In this document: one piece after another, positions 18,318 to 27,470 of the stretch | Numbering within the stretch: the first letter of the stretch is position 1 | How the letters are laid out: each line of letters opens with the position of its first letter | Assembly (NCBI RefSeq): GCF_030269305.1 | Contig: NZ_BSTC01000002.1 | Location: forward strand, 248,001-312,000 | Reading direction: 5' to 3' | DNA: 64,000 nucleotides | Origin: Kineosporia sp. NBRC 101731 | Lineage (GTDB): Bacteria; Actinomycetota; Actinomycetes; Actinomycetales; Kineosporiaceae | Translations under genes and position numbers: made by a program | The notes under the pieces: generated by a model | Seen by the model: only the letters and a program-made list of their open reading frames with translations | Told to the model about the DNA's origin: nothing | Database searches by the model: none

Positions 18318-18491
18318 GGAACACCCCTCCCCAGGAACCGGACAGGCCCCTCCACCCGGTACGCATCACACTACGGTGTGACATGTGCGATTCAAGCTAC
18401 CAGCGAGAGCGGTGATACGGCCTGCACCCGGCCCGATCGGGCCGCCCGAACGGGCGAACACCCACCGAAAACTTCCGCTGTGGAGCAGAAA

Positions 18492-18938
18492 TCACGCAGC
18501 GTGAGCCGACTGGAGAACGGGCGCCGATTCAGCCCGGCGCAGGTAGGTACCGACGGCCAGAACCGCCACGAGTACCAGACCGGCGGAGATGCCGTAACTG
18601 GGCCCCAGCCGGTCCGCCCCCACCAGCAACTGCAGCAGCACCAGGGCAGTGGCCGTACCGGCCACCCCCAGGCGCACCGTGCCCCAGCCGGCCCCGCCGA
18701 GGTCGGGTAGGCGCACCCGGACCACCTGCACGGCGACGACCTCGGCGACGAGGGCGAGCACGAGCAGGGCCGCGAGGGCCGAGAACGGTGTACCCCAGGC
18801 CGACTCGGAGTCGCACACCTCAGTTCCGAAGAGCCCGAAGCATTTGCGGTGCCAGGGCAGGAAGGTGTCCAGCAGGAAGAGGGTGCCGCCGAGGGCGACC
18901 AGCCTGCCCCCCAAGGTGAGCGGGACGTTACTGGGCAT
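18492..18938 (-). CDS. Four-span membrane protein, paralogue of the 17141-17857 protein
   Basis: A 148-residue protein with four hydrophobic helices and no long tail. It shares the start MPSN-PLTLGG--VA-GG-LFL and the extracellular loop Cys pair (KCFGLFGTEVC) with the protein encoded 634 bp away, pointing to an ancient local duplication. The ribosome-binding site before the ATG at 18938 is weak (GGAG about 13 bases away). Function unknown. Confidence 0.75.
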   Translation of the reverse strand: MPSNVPLTLGGRLVALGGTLFLLDTFLPWHRKCFGLFGTEVCDSESAWGTPFSALAALLVLALVAEVVAVQVVRVRLPDLGGAGWGTVRLGVAGTATALVLLQLLVGADRLGPSYGISAGLVLVAVLAVGTYLRRAESAPVLQSAHAA

Positions 18939-19170
18939 GGAACCGGTTCTCCGATCCGGGTCGTGTCTTCCGGGCAATCCTGTCAATGGACTGTGCGACC
19001 CACTGTGCCAGGAGTTCTGGACCGATGACGGCGCATTTACCCGGTCGTGTCCCGTTTGCACCGCGTAATCGTCACCAAACTGACGGATCCACGGTGCTTT
19101 CGTGCCCGAACAGGAGTCGCTTTCCTACCCACGCATTAAGTCGCGCCACCCACACACCGAGGTTCTGGAC

Positions 19171-19971
19171 GTGCCCCACCGGAACGAGAGCGAGTCGCAG
19201 CCCCAGGTCGGGCCTGTCGGGCCTGGTCCGGTGGTGTTCGCGCCGGAGGCACACCGTCCTCGGGACCTGCGTCTGCTGGTCGACTCGTCCGGCCTGACGC
19301 TGGAGATGGGTCTCGGGATGCGGCAGAACTTCGTCTGGTCGGACTGCGAGGCGGTCATGGTCTGGCCGGACCGGGCCGAGCTGGTGCTGGGTGAGGGGGC
19401 CAGCCTGCTCGTGCGGGCCGCGGACTGGCACCACGGCGACCGGGCCCTGCGGTCCATCACGGAACGGGTGCCCACCGACGTACTGGTGCCGATGATGGCC
19501 GACGACGAACCGCAGCCGGAGGTCTACCGCCTGCCGGGGCTGGCCGCGAGCCCCGGCGTGGTGCTGATCGTGCTGGCCCTGGCGGCCGGGGCGATCGGGC
19601 TGATGGGTCTGGTGATCGGTGCGACCGAGAAACATGTCTCCGCTCTCGCGGTGGGCACCGTGTTCCTGGTCGGCGCCGTACCGCCGTCGCACGCGTTCGT
19701 GCAGCGGATGCGCGTGCCCCGGCGTTGGCGCGAGCGCGCAGCTGTCAGTGGACCGGTCTCGGTGCGGGTGAACTCCGTGATGGCCCGCGCCACCCCCGGG
19801 CTGCTCTGGACCGCACTCGTGGCGCTGCTCGTCCTGTGCGCCGTCCTGGTGGGACTCGCGATGGACGATCTCTCCACCCTCCTCTTCGCCCTCTTCAGCG
19901 GGGCAGGGGCGGCCGGCTGTGCCCGGGAGCTGTTGCGGCGTCGTCGCCGGGGGCGCCGAGGCCGGCCCTAA
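19171..19971 (+). CDS. Hypothetical membrane protein with PH-like N-terminal region
   Basis: About 266 residues. A soluble N-terminal half (about residues 30-125, with LVDSSGLTLEMG and DRAELVLGEGASLLVRAADW) has the beta-strand pattern of a small PH-like or YokE-type domain. Then come two membrane helices (near 140-185) and two more near the C-terminus, ending in a cluster of arginines. I placed the start at the GTG at 19171, which has GAGG 8 bases upstream; an in-frame GTG at 19102 is possible. No family is recognised with confidence. Confidence 0.65.
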   Translation: MPHRNESESQPQVGPVGPGPVVFAPEAHRPRDLRLLVDSSGLTLEMGLGMRQNFVWSDCEAVMVWPDRAELVLGEGASLLVRAADWHHGDRALRSITERVPTDVLVPMMADDEPQPEVYRLPGLAASPGVVLIVLALAAGAIGLMGLVIGATEKHVSALAVGTVFLVGAVPPSHAFVQRMRVPRRWRERAAVSGPVSVRVNSVMARATPGLLWTALVALLVLCAVLVGLAMDDLSTLLFALFSGAGAAGCARELLRRRRRGRRGRP

Positions 19972-19980
19972 CCTGGTTCC

Positions 19981-20952
19981 ATGATCGATTCCCGGTCCTT
20001 CTCCCTGGAGGTCCCACCGCTGTTCGCAGCGCTGGACGGGGCCCGGAACGTGCTGCTCGCGGGGGCCGGTGGGGGCTTCGACGTCTATGCCGCCCTGCCG
20101 CTGGCCGTCTCGCTGTGGAACCGCGGCGTCACGGTGCATCTGGCGAGCCTCTCGTTCGCCGAGCTGGAGACGCTGGAACCGGGTGCGTGGCAGACACCCG
20201 ACCTGGCCCGGGTCGGCTCCGGCAGTGGGGGGCCGGCGGACTACTTCCCGGAGCGGACCCTCGCCCGGTGGCTGGCCGGTCAGGGACTCCCCTCGACCGT
20301 GTACGCCTTCGCCAAGGTGGGTGTCCAGCAGCTGCGCGAGGCCTACCGGCACCTGGTCGACACCCTCGGGATCGACGCGATCGTTCTGGTCGACGGGGGC
20401 ACCGACATCCTGATGCGCGGTGACGAGACGGAACTGGGCACCCCGGTGGAAGACATCACCAGCCTGCTGGCGGTCGCCGGCCTGGAGGTGCCCGTCAAGC
20501 TGGTGAGCTGCCTGGGTTTCGGCATCGATGCCCACCACGGCGTCGTGCACACCCAGGTGCTGGAGAACCTCGCCGCGCTCGACCGCGAGGGTGCCTACCT
20601 CGGCGCCCTGAGCGTTCCCGGGAGCAGCCGGGAGGCCGTGCTCTACCGCGACGCCGTCGACGACGCCCAGGCCGCGACCCCGATCCGGCCCAGCATCGTG
20701 AACGGCCAGATCGCGGCGGCCACCCGCGGCGACTTCGGAGACATCCGGTTCACCGAGCGCACCAGCGACAGCACCCTGTTCGTCAACCCGCTGATGGCGA
20801 TCTACTTCACCGTCGGCCTCGACGCGCTGGCCGCCCGCTGCCTGTACCGGGACCGGATCGCCGACACCGTCCTGATGCGCCAGGTGGCCACCCGCATCCG
20901 GGGCTTCCGGGACGAGATCACCCCGCGCGTGCCCCGGGCGTTCCCGCACTGA
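19981..20952 (+). CDS. DUF1152-family protein
   Basis: A 323-residue protein with a nucleotide-binding-like glycine-rich start (NVLLAGAGGGFDVYAALPLA) and the conserved VLVDGGTDILMRGDE motif of DUF1152 proteins. Function unknown. It ends only 11 bp from the convergent stop codon of the first cluster gene and marks the left edge of ordinary chromosome before the biosynthetic cluster. Confidence 0.82.
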   Translation: MIDSRSFSLEVPPLFAALDGARNVLLAGAGGGFDVYAALPLAVSLWNRGVTVHLASLSFAELETLEPGAWQTPDLARVGSGSGGPADYFPERTLARWLAGQGLPSTVYAFAKVGVQQLREAYRHLVDTLGIDAIVLVDGGTDILMRGDETELGTPVEDITSLLAVAGLEVPVKLVSCLGFGIDAHHGVVHTQVLENLAALDREGAYLGALSVPGSSREAVLYRDAVDDAQAATPIRPSIVNGQIAAATRGDFGDIRFTERTSDSTLFVNPLMAIYFTVGLDALAARCLYRDRIADTVLMRQVATRIRGFRDEITPRVPRAFPH

Positions 20953-20963
20953 GGTTCGTGCGC

Positions 20964-21974
20964 TCAGACCGGCCTGATGCCGGCGACCAGGTCCTGCCGG
21001 GCCCGGGCGATGCGTTCCTGGGTGATCTCCGGAGTGTCACCCACGACGGCCACATAGGCCCGCCGGGCCCGCACGTCATCGGCCGGAGCGATCCGGTCGC
21101 CGACCTGGTAGGGGAAACGGACTCCTCGTACCCACGGCGTCACCGCGATGTCCTCCATGCCGGTGTAGGTCTCCAGGAGCCCTTCCGGTAGGAGGAAGAA
21201 TCCGAGCTCCGCGTACCGGGAGGCGTCCGGGACCAGGGGGTGGCCGCCCTGAAGACCGCTGAAAACTGCCTCCTCCAGGTCGAATCCACAGGACCCCTCG
21301 ATGAGCAGGGGAATGCGGTCGACGCCCAGGTGAGGCCGGACCGACACGATCTGCGGCCCTTCGGGCAGCAGGACCACCTCGGTGACGGACGGGCCGGAAC
21401 GGTATCCGCTCGTCATCAGTTCGTCCGCGACCACCTCGCCGATGGTCTTCTGTTCGTGGTCGGTCAACGGAGCGGGCTGCAGGTAGCCGGTCAGACGGAA
21501 GTGCGGCGGGCCGGTGGTCCGGTGGGCCGTCATCCCCACGACGTGATGGGTCCCGTTCACGGTCACCGCCTGGACGCTCACCCGGGGGGCCTCCGGCGGC
21601 ACCCGGACCGTTCCCGACCGGGCCGCGAGGCGTTCGTAGACCTCCGGCGGGTTCGGGGACCGGCCCAGCCGCCAGGCCTCCTCGACCACCGGCCGGACGC
21701 TGCTGCCGTATCCGCAGTGCATCACCACGTCGATGCCCGCACGCTCCACGGTGGACACGATCACCTCGCGCAGGCCGGCCTCGTCGGTGAAGTCGGTGAG
21801 CAACAGCTCCTGTGAACAACTCTCGATCCGTGGGGCGAAGTCGGCCTCGAGCTGAGAAGGGTCCCACACCGACCAGATGCGGAACCCCATCTCGGCTCCC
21901 CTACGGACGAGTTGGTGACTCGGCATCACCAAAAGCACCCTGAGCTGCGAGACTCCTGGGAATTGTGCGTCCAT
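20964..21974 (-). CDS. Degenerate ATP-grasp ligase-like protein lacking the ATP-binding core
   Basis: About 336 residues. The N-terminal lobe (MPSHQLVRRGAEMGFRIWSVWD) and the C-terminal half (HHVVGMTAHRTTGPPHFRLTGY, then a degraded counterpart of the Glu-Asn segment in EGPQIVSVRPHLGVDRIP) resemble carboxylate-amine ligases of the L-amino-acid-ligase group. Between SPNPPEVYERLAARSG and the following strand, the stretch that normally holds the Lys-containing ATP-grasp core is absent. It probably cannot bind ATP normally and may be a partner subunit, a binding protein or a decaying gene. I used the ATG at 21974; a GTG at 22055 would lengthen it into the upstream gene. Last gene of the leftward run. 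Confidence 0.65.
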   Translation of the reverse strand: MDAQFPGVSQLRVLLVMPSHQLVRRGAEMGFRIWSVWDPSQLEADFAPRIESCSQELLLTDFTDEAGLREVIVSTVERAGIDVVMHCGYGSSVRPVVEEAWRLGRSPNPPEVYERLAARSGTVRVPPEAPRVSVQAVTVNGTHHVVGMTAHRTTGPPHFRLTGYLQPAPLTDHEQKTIGEVVADELMTSGYRSGPSVTEVVLLPEGPQIVSVRPHLGVDRIPLLIEGSCGFDLEEAVFSGLQGGHPLVPDASRYAELGFFLLPEGLLETYTGMEDIAVTPWVRGVRFPYQVGDRIAPADDVRARRAYVAVVGDTPEITQERIARARQDLVAGIRPV

Positions 21975-23079
21975 GCCCTCGACTATGGACCGCCCTCTTC
22001 CCACCTTGTTCCCCTTCGCTTCCCCTGCCGCCGTGGACGAGTACGGGTCGGTCACCGGGCCGTAACGAGTAGACCAGTTCCCCGGCCGTCGACGGATCTC
22101 CGGGCCAGAGCCGTAGTTCCCCCCGGTCGGGGCGCATCATCACGGCCGCGACCGTGCGTTCGCGCCGGATGTCACCGTTGTCCGCCACCAGCACCGGCGG
22201 TACCGACAGCAGCCGGTGGTGGCCGTCCGTGTCGTCCGGGTCCAGCACCAGTGCTGCCCGGACCGCCTCCAGACGCCGCCGGGACGAGTTCTTGGCGAAG
22301 ATGTTGATCTCGTCCCGCGCGAGGAGGTCCGGGTGCAGGAAGTGGTTCGTGTGGGCCAGCTCGTCGCCCTCGATCAGACGTCTCTGGGTGCCCAGGGCCT
22401 CGACGCACACCACCCGTTCCCGGCCGCAGACCATGAATGACCGGGAGCTGGCCAGCGGTAGCGCGGTGAGCATCGCCACCGCCTCGTCGACCGTGCCCGC
22501 GCTGTCCAGCACGTGCCGGATCGCCAGGTAGGGCGGCACGCCCGGGGTCCAGTCACCCCCGAGGACGAGGTTGATGCCGACGGCGATCCCGGCATCGTTC
22601 AGCCCGAGGTACCCCAGGAGCCCCGCGAAACTGAGGACGAGACTGCGCCGGCCTGGCCCGGAGACCGCCAGCAGGGCGATCTGGTCGTCGAGATTCCCGT
22701 TCAGGTCGACGGTCTGCGCCAGTACCGGCCGGTTCCGGACCGAGGCGTAGGTGCTGCAGTCGCCCGCCGTGACCCGGCTGTAGCCCAGGAGCTCGCGCCG
22801 CAGTTGCAGCAGCCAGGCCTCGTCCCGCTCGATCCCGGCGCCGACGGCCAGCCCGTCCACCTCGTCGGCGAGCCCGGGCAGCACGGCGGCCACGACCTCC
22901 CGGTGGGCGGCGATACCGGGCCGGAGCGAGTCCAGGTCCATCGGCCGGTCGCTGAGGTGGCCGAGACGGGCGAGCGAGTCGTCCAGGAAGCCCCGCAGCC
23001 GTCCGGCCAGCGCCCGGCCGTGGGTGACCCCACGGGACCGGGGCGAGCCGGACAGCTCCAGCAGCGGAACGCTGTTCAT
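21901..23079 (-). CDS. C45/acyl-CoA:6-APA acyltransferase-family N-terminal-nucleophile enzyme
   Basis: A 392-residue protein of the penicillin acyltransferase (AAT, peptidase C45) family. The nucleophile is Cys108 in AGDCSTYAS, at the expected self-cleavage site. Downstream, GLNDAGIAVGINLV and LAHTNHFL are family-typical. Such enzymes remove or exchange an acyl group on an amine. In this setting the most economical role is removing a temporary N-acyl group put on by the adjacent GNAT protein (inference). The start overlaps the GNAT stop (ATGA). The C-terminal ~40 residues look non-conserved and run into the next gene, so the functional end may be near the YSLRPGD segment. Confidence 0.8.
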   Translation of the reverse strand: MNSVPLLELSGSPRSRGVTHGRALAGRLRGFLDDSLARLGHLSDRPMDLDSLRPGIAAHREVVAAVLPGLADEVDGLAVGAGIERDEAWLLQLRRELLGYSRVTAGDCSTYASVRNRPVLAQTVDLNGNLDDQIALLAVSGPGRRSLVLSFAGLLGYLGLNDAGIAVGINLVLGGDWTPGVPPYLAIRHVLDSAGTVDEAVAMLTALPLASSRSFMVCGRERVVCVEALGTQRRLIEGDELAHTNHFLHPDLLARDEINIFAKNSSRRRLEAVRAALVLDPDDTDGHHRLLSVPPVLVADNGDIRRERTVAAVMMRPDRGELRLWPGDPSTAGELVYSLRPGDRPVLVHGGRGSEGEQGGKRAVHSRGHGRTIPRSLAAQGAFGDAESPTRP

Positions 23080-23693
23080 GTCCCGGATCCGGTGGCCCGG
23101 CCGAATCGGCGCAGCTGGTCCTCGACCGAGGGCCACTCGCTGCGGAGCACCGAGTAGAAGATGGCGTCCCGCCGGCGACCACCGGGCATCGGGTTGAAAC
23201 TGCGCAGCACCCCCTCCTGGGTGGCCCCGATCTTGCTGAGCCCCGCCCGGGCCCGGTCATTGAGGACGTCCGTCTTGAACTCGACCCGTTCCGCGCCCAG
23301 GACCTCGAACGCGTGGCTCAGCAGCAGGTACTTGACCCACCGGTTGATGCCCTTCCCCCGGAAGTCGGCGCCGAGCCACGACCAGCCGATCTCCAGACGC
23401 CCGTCGGCCTCGGCGAGATTGCCGTAGCTGGAGCTCCCGGCGACCTGCCCGGTGCCCCGGTCCACGACGATGCGGACGACCCGTCTCCCGCTCGCGTGGT
23501 CGGCGAGCAGGGCGTCGAAGAAGGCGTCGAAGTCGTGGTCGTTCTCGACGCGGGAGACGAAGTAGGTCCAGATCTGCGGATCGAACGCGATCCTCCGCAG
23601 GGGTTCACGGTCGGTCTCCGCCACCGGGTGCAGTTCGACGTGCTCGTTCCGCAGAACGGTGGAGGCACTGTGGCTCCAGGGTGCGCGGCTCAC
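23076..23693 (-). CDS. GNAT-family N-acyltransferase
   Basis: A 205-residue GNAT of the RimJ/RimL type. The acyl-CoA pyrophosphate-binding motif is visible around GADFRGKGINRWVKYLLL, preceded by the strand RLEIGWSWL. In triacsin biosynthesis a GNAT-like enzyme succinylates hydrazinoacetyl-ACP. The order here (ligase, ACP, GNAT) suggests an equivalent N-acylation of the hydrazine, which is inference. The GTG start lies 6 bases after the ACP stop codon, and the gene overlaps the C45 gene by four bases. Confidence 0.82.
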   Translation of the reverse strand: MSRAPWSHSASTVLRNEHVELHPVAETDREPLRRIAFDPQIWTYFVSRVENDHDFDAFFDALLADHASGRRVVRIVVDRGTGQVAGSSSYGNLAEADGRLEIGWSWLGADFRGKGINRWVKYLLLSHAFEVLGAERVEFKTDVLNDRARAGLSKIGATQEGVLRSFNPMPGGRRRDAIFYSVLRSEWPSVEDQLRRFGRATGSGT

Positions 23694-23699
23694 GGATCC

Positions 23700-23963
23700 T
23701 CACCCTTCCGGGACGGCGTGGGGGCGCAGCGCGTTCACGACGCCGTCGAGGGTGCGCATGCGGGCCAGATCGTCCTCGGTGAAGTTGTGGAGACCGACCG
23801 ACGCCGCCTTGCACAGGGAGGTCAGGAAGAGCACCTTGTTGAGCGACGAGACCCCGTAGACCTCGACGAGGTCCTCGCTCGGGTCGAGGGTCGCGGGGTC
23901 CGGGTGGTCACGCAGCACCTGGGAGAGCTTCACGCGGGCCAGGGTGTCGAGGTCAGTAGGCAC
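23700..23963 (-). CDS. Acyl/peptidyl carrier protein (for the adjacent ligase)
   Basis: An 87-residue carrier protein. The 4'-phosphopantetheine attachment serine is probably Ser40 in VYGVSSLNKV, at the usual position before helix 2; the common DSL is SSL. The gene overlaps the 3' end of the adenylating ligase by 11 bases, so the two are translationally coupled. The ligase most likely loads hydrazinoacetic acid, or a derivative, onto this protein. Confidence 0.85.
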   Translation of the reverse strand: MPTDLDTLARVKLSQVLRDHPDPATLDPSEDLVEVYGVSSLNKVLFLTSLCKAASVGLHNFTEDDLARMRTLDGVVNALRPHAVPEG

Positions 23964-25470
23964 GGATACCTGCTTTCGGGTCGTCGATACGGTTGCTGTA
24001 GCGGTGGGCGATGCGGTGGCGCACGGGCTTGAACTGTGATGTCAGGAGACCGTTCTCGACCGTGAACGGTTCGTCGGCGACGATCACCCGCACGATCCGC
24101 TCGTCCGGCTCGGACACGGCGTTGACGTCGGCCAGGGCCACGCTGACCGCGCCGGTGTCGACCGGGCCGGGAAGCGGGGAAACGACGGCGACCAGCCCGG
24201 CCGAGCTCGGGTGGTACAGGACGCAGTCGCTCACCGCACCGGTGTCCCGGAAGCGGGTCTCGACCGGCCGGACGATGATCTTCTTGCCGTTGCCGAGGAC
24301 CAGGACGTCGTCGGCGCGGCCGAGGATGTACAGGAACCCGTCGTCGTCGAGCCGGCCCAGATCGCCGGTGCGCACCAGACCTCCTGGCCCGAAGATGTTC
24401 TCGCTGCTACCGGGCGCCGCGAAGGTGTAGCGGGTGTTGACCGGGAAGTCGCTGCGCACGTGGACCACCCCGTCGTCATCGATGATGATCTCCTTGCCGG
24501 GCAGAGCCCGCCCCACACTCCCTTCACGCGTGGCGCCGGGATAGTTCTTCGTGACGATGCAGGTCTCGTTGAGTCCGTAGCCCTCGTAGATCTCCAGCCC
24601 GGCCCGGCCGTAGAAATCGAGCATGGCCCGGTCGGCCGGGGCCGAACCCGTCCACAGGTACCGGATCCGGTCGCCGAAGACCTCCGCGACGGCTTCGGCG
24701 GGTTCGGCGCCGTCGGCGACACTGTTCTCGATGTGCCGCCGGACCGCGTCGAAGAAGGCGGGCACCCCCATCACGACCGTGGGCCGCACGGTCGACATCA
24801 CCGCCAGCACCGACTGGTAGGTCGTGATCGTGAGGTCGTGCCCCCAGTACAGGGCCGAGTAGAGCCAATAGCGCTGCTGGAGGATCGAGAGCGGCAGAAA
24901 GGTGAGGATGTCGTCGCCCGGGCCGTGCCCGAAGAGCCCCTGGACGGCGTGCAGCGACGAGTCGATGCTGCCGGCGGTCGCTTCCAGTCCTTTGGGCACG
25001 CCGGTGGAACCGGACGTGAACTTCACCGTCGTGCAGTCTGTGGTCGCCCACTGCACCGGGTCGAGGTCCGCGGGCACCTCCCCCGCATGGTCGGCGACGA
25101 TCGAGATCGGTACCGCCTGCGGTGGGGCGTCGTCGGGCAGGGGAACGTCGGTGAACAGCAGGTCGAGGTCGTAACGCTCGACCAGATCGGCGTCCGGGGT
25201 GAACTTGCCCGGTTCGAAGCCGGCCGTCTGTGCCTTGATCATGAGAGCGGCGAGGTCGAGCAGCACCCATTCCATCCGGTTCGCCGACAGAATCCCGATG
25301 CGGCTGCCCGGGCCGGCGCCCCGGCGTCGCAGGGCACCGGCCACGGCCCGGGCCTGGTCGTAAAAATCGGCCGCCGACCATGATGTTCGATGACCGAGCC
25401 CGATGACCGTGATGCCCGCCCCGGGTGCCGGCCGGGTCGAGATGACGTGATTGATGACGGAGGTGTCCAC
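23953..25470 (-). CDS. AMP-dependent acyl/amino-acyl-ACP ligase
   Basis: A 505-residue ANL-superfamily enzyme. Motif A3 is FTSGSTGVPKG, A5 is GYGLNET, A7 is RTGDLG and A8 is ILGRADDVLVLGNGKK. The C-terminal Lys (QFKPVRHRI region) is plausible. It activates a carboxylic acid as acyl-AMP and, given its coupled carrier protein, transfers it to the phosphopantetheine thiol. By analogy with the triacsin acyl-ACP ligase that follows the hydrazine-forming genes, hydrazinoacetic acid is the predicted substrate (inference). The GTG at 25470 starts 5 bases after the upstream stop. Confidence 0.82.
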   Translation of the reverse strand: MDTSVINHVISTRPAPGAGITVIGLGHRTSWSAADFYDQARAVAGALRRRGAGPGSRIGILSANRMEWVLLDLAALMIKAQTAGFEPGKFTPDADLVERYDLDLLFTDVPLPDDAPPQAVPISIVADHAGEVPADLDPVQWATTDCTTVKFTSGSTGVPKGLEATAGSIDSSLHAVQGLFGHGPGDDILTFLPLSILQQRYWLYSALYWGHDLTITTYQSVLAVMSTVRPTVVMGVPAFFDAVRRHIENSVADGAEPAEAVAEVFGDRIRYLWTGSAPADRAMLDFYGRAGLEIYEGYGLNETCIVTKNYPGATREGSVGRALPGKEIIIDDDGVVHVRSDFPVNTRYTFAAPGSSENIFGPGGLVRTGDLGRLDDDGFLYILGRADDVLVLGNGKKIIVRPVETRFRDTGAVSDCVLYHPSSAGLVAVVSPLPGPVDTGAVSVALADVNAVSEPDERIVRVIVADEPFTVENGLLTSQFKPVRHRIAHRYSNRIDDPKAGIRAY

Positions 25471-25475
25471 GGCCG

Positions 25476-27470
25476 CTACCTGTCCCGGGCCGGTTCGCCG
25501 ACGCTGAAGAAGCGGGTTCCCGCCAGGGTGCAACGGTTTCCGGGGCCGACCAGACGCACCTCGTCGGGCCATTCGCTGACCGCCGGAAGCCCTAGGGAAG
25601 CAGCGAGTCTCGCCGAGAACCGGGGCATCATCGGGGCCGCCGCGGTGGCGAGCAACCGGGCTGCCGCCAGTTCGAGAGCGACCGCCGTGCGGGCCTCGGA
25701 ACTCCACCGGTCGATCCCGGCCAGGGCCGCCTGTCGGCGCGAGAAGGCCCGGACATCGGTGACGATGCCGTCCAGGACGGCCGCCGCGTCGCGCACCGAG
25801 AAGCCCCCGGGGTCGAGCGCCGCGGTGACCTCGTCGAGCCGCAACGACAGCCGGGCCAGGAACGCGGTGTGCTCCCCGGTCCAGGTGCCGGCGTCGGGAA
25901 CCACACCGCCGAAGTCCCGGTCGATGCGCTCGCCCAGCCCGCCGAGCCAGTCCTCCCACTGACCGACGAGGGTCTGCGAGCAGGCCCGGTCGAACTCGGC
26001 GCGACGGAAGTCGGTGCGCTCACCCTCGGGGCGAGTGCGGCAGAGGTAGTAGCGGACGGCGTCGACGGACTCCGGGGTGAGGATGTCCTTGCCCCAGATC
26101 GCATGCCGTCGGCTGGTCGAGAACTTCTGCCCTTCGAGCAGATAGAACTCGTTGACGTGGTAATCGATGTCGGGGTCCCACCCGGGGAAGGCCAGCCGGT
26201 AGAGAACGGGGTAGAGGATCGAGTGGTAGAAGCTGTTGTCGTAACCGAAGAAGTGCACGATCTTCCAGTCCGCCGACGGCGTCTCCCGTGACCAGCTCTC
26301 CCCCCGGCCGGCGCCGAGACGTTCGATGCCGTGCAGGAACCCGTAGCTCATCTCCGGCCAGACCCAGATCGCCTGACCCTCCAGGTCGTCCTGCGCCGGT
26401 GGCACGCCCCAGCCGGACGGGTGCGAGACCGGCAGGTCGAGCCGCCCGCGGGCGAAGACCCGCTGGGCCAGCTCGCGCAGACGGGCCGGCACCCGGCCGC
26501 GCCGATGATGATCGGCCACCACGTCGGCGAATTCGTGCAACGGCAGCGTGTAGCGCTCGACCTCGGTCTGCTTCGGGGCCGAGGGGCTCAGCCGGGAGAC
26601 CGGGGCGGCGAGGTCCGCCACCAGGTTGGGCTCACCGCACTCCTCGCAGATGTTGCCGCCCGTGCTCCCGGAGCAGCCGGGACAGGTCCCCCCGACATTG
26701 ACCTCGTAGAGATACTCGCCGGTCTCGGCGTCCTGGAGGGCAGGCGTGGTCATCGGGCGGACGTGGCCCGACTCCACCAGGCGGGTGAAGAAGCGCTGGA
26801 GGCCCTCGGGGTAGCCCTCGTTCACGCTGGTGGCGTAGAACTCGTCGACCTCGATGTCCATCGCCTTCAGCGTCGCGGCGATCTCGGCCGAGTAATGGGC
26901 GGCCACCTCGGCGGGAGTGGTGTTCTCGCGTTCCGCAACGGCGCCGACATAGCTCTGGAAATCGTCACTGCCCGTCAGGTGCCAGGCCTGGTTGCCCTGC
27001 AGTCGCTGGTGCCGGACGTAGACGTCCGCCCCCAGGTAGGGACCGGAGAGATGACCGAGGTGCAGGTCGCCATTGGGGGTGGGAGGGGTGGAGAAGACGA
27101 ACTGCGGACGCCCGGTGCGCCCGGTGCTGTTGCCCGACCGGGCCTGGTCCTGCGCCCGGGCCGGGTCGCGCCAGTACTGGGTGAAGAAGATCAGGTCGGT
27201 CCCGCCGTTGTTGCTGATGGTGTGCGACTCGAACGGCTCGAACAGGACCACGGTGCCCGGCCGGACTTCTCGGGTGCGCCCGTCGACGGTCAGATCGCCG
27301 GTGCCGGAGACGATCACGAAGAACTCGGTCTCGTCGTGCTGATGGCTCTGCGAGGCCGCGCCCGGGACCACCCGGCCCCAGCCGGCGCCGAAACCGAGCC
27401 CCTCGACCGAGGACATGTCGATGTCGAACGCTTCCGACAGCTCGGATTCGCTGTACTGGTTGAGGATCAT
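25476..27470 (-). CDS. Cupin-methionyl-tRNA-synthetase-like fusion (hydrazine synthetase)
   Basis: A 664-residue fusion. An N-terminal cupin (residues 25-98) carries metal ligands H43, H45 and E49 (SHQHDETEF) and H83. The rest is a class I MetRS-like module: HLGH (137-140) replaces HIGH, KFSTSR (449-454) replaces KMSKS, and Cys263, Cys266, Cys275 and Cys278 form a zinc knuckle. The fusion is diagnostic for enzymes such as Spb40 (s56-p1) and its triacsin counterpart, which use ATP to activate one amino acid and join it to N6-hydroxylysine, creating an N-N bond with glycine. The two neighbouring genes supply and process that substrate. AGAGG precedes the ATG by 5 bases, and the start overlaps the oxidase stop (ATGA). 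A housekeeping MetRS is ruled out by the cupin and context. Confidence 0.93.
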   Translation of the reverse strand: MILNQYSESELSEAFDIDMSSVEGLGFGAGWGRVVPGAASQSHQHDETEFFVIVSGTGDLTVDGRTREVRPGTVVLFEPFESHTISNNGGTDLIFFTQYWRDPARAQDQARSGNSTGRTGRPQFVFSTPPTPNGDLHLGHLSGPYLGADVYVRHQRLQGNQAWHLTGSDDFQSYVGAVAERENTTPAEVAAHYSAEIAATLKAMDIEVDEFYATSVNEGYPEGLQRFFTRLVESGHVRPMTTPALQDAETGEYLYEVNVGGTCPGCSGSTGGNICEECGEPNLVADLAAPVSRLSPSAPKQTEVERYTLPLHEFADVVADHHRRGRVPARLRELAQRVFARGRLDLPVSHPSGWGVPPAQDDLEGQAIWVWPEMSYGFLHGIERLGAGRGESWSRETPSADWKIVHFFGYDNSFYHSILYPVLYRLAFPGWDPDIDYHVNEFYLLEGQKFSTSRRHAIWGKDILTPESVDAVRYYLCRTRPEGERTDFRRAEFDRACSQTLVGQWEDWLGGLGERIDRDFGGVVPDAGTWTGEHTAFLARLSLRLDEVTAALDPGGFSVRDAAAVLDGIVTDVRAFSRRQAALAGIDRWSSEARTAVALELAAARLLATAAAPMMPRFSARLAASLGLPAVSEWPDEVRLVGPGNRCTLAGTRFFSVGEPARDR

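Noticed and set aside
25476-27470. Housekeeping methionyl-tRNA synthetase
   Set aside because: The N-terminal cupin fusion, HLGH/KFSTSR variants and position between lysine hydroxylase, oxidase and ligase genes identify a hydrazine synthetase-type enzyme.
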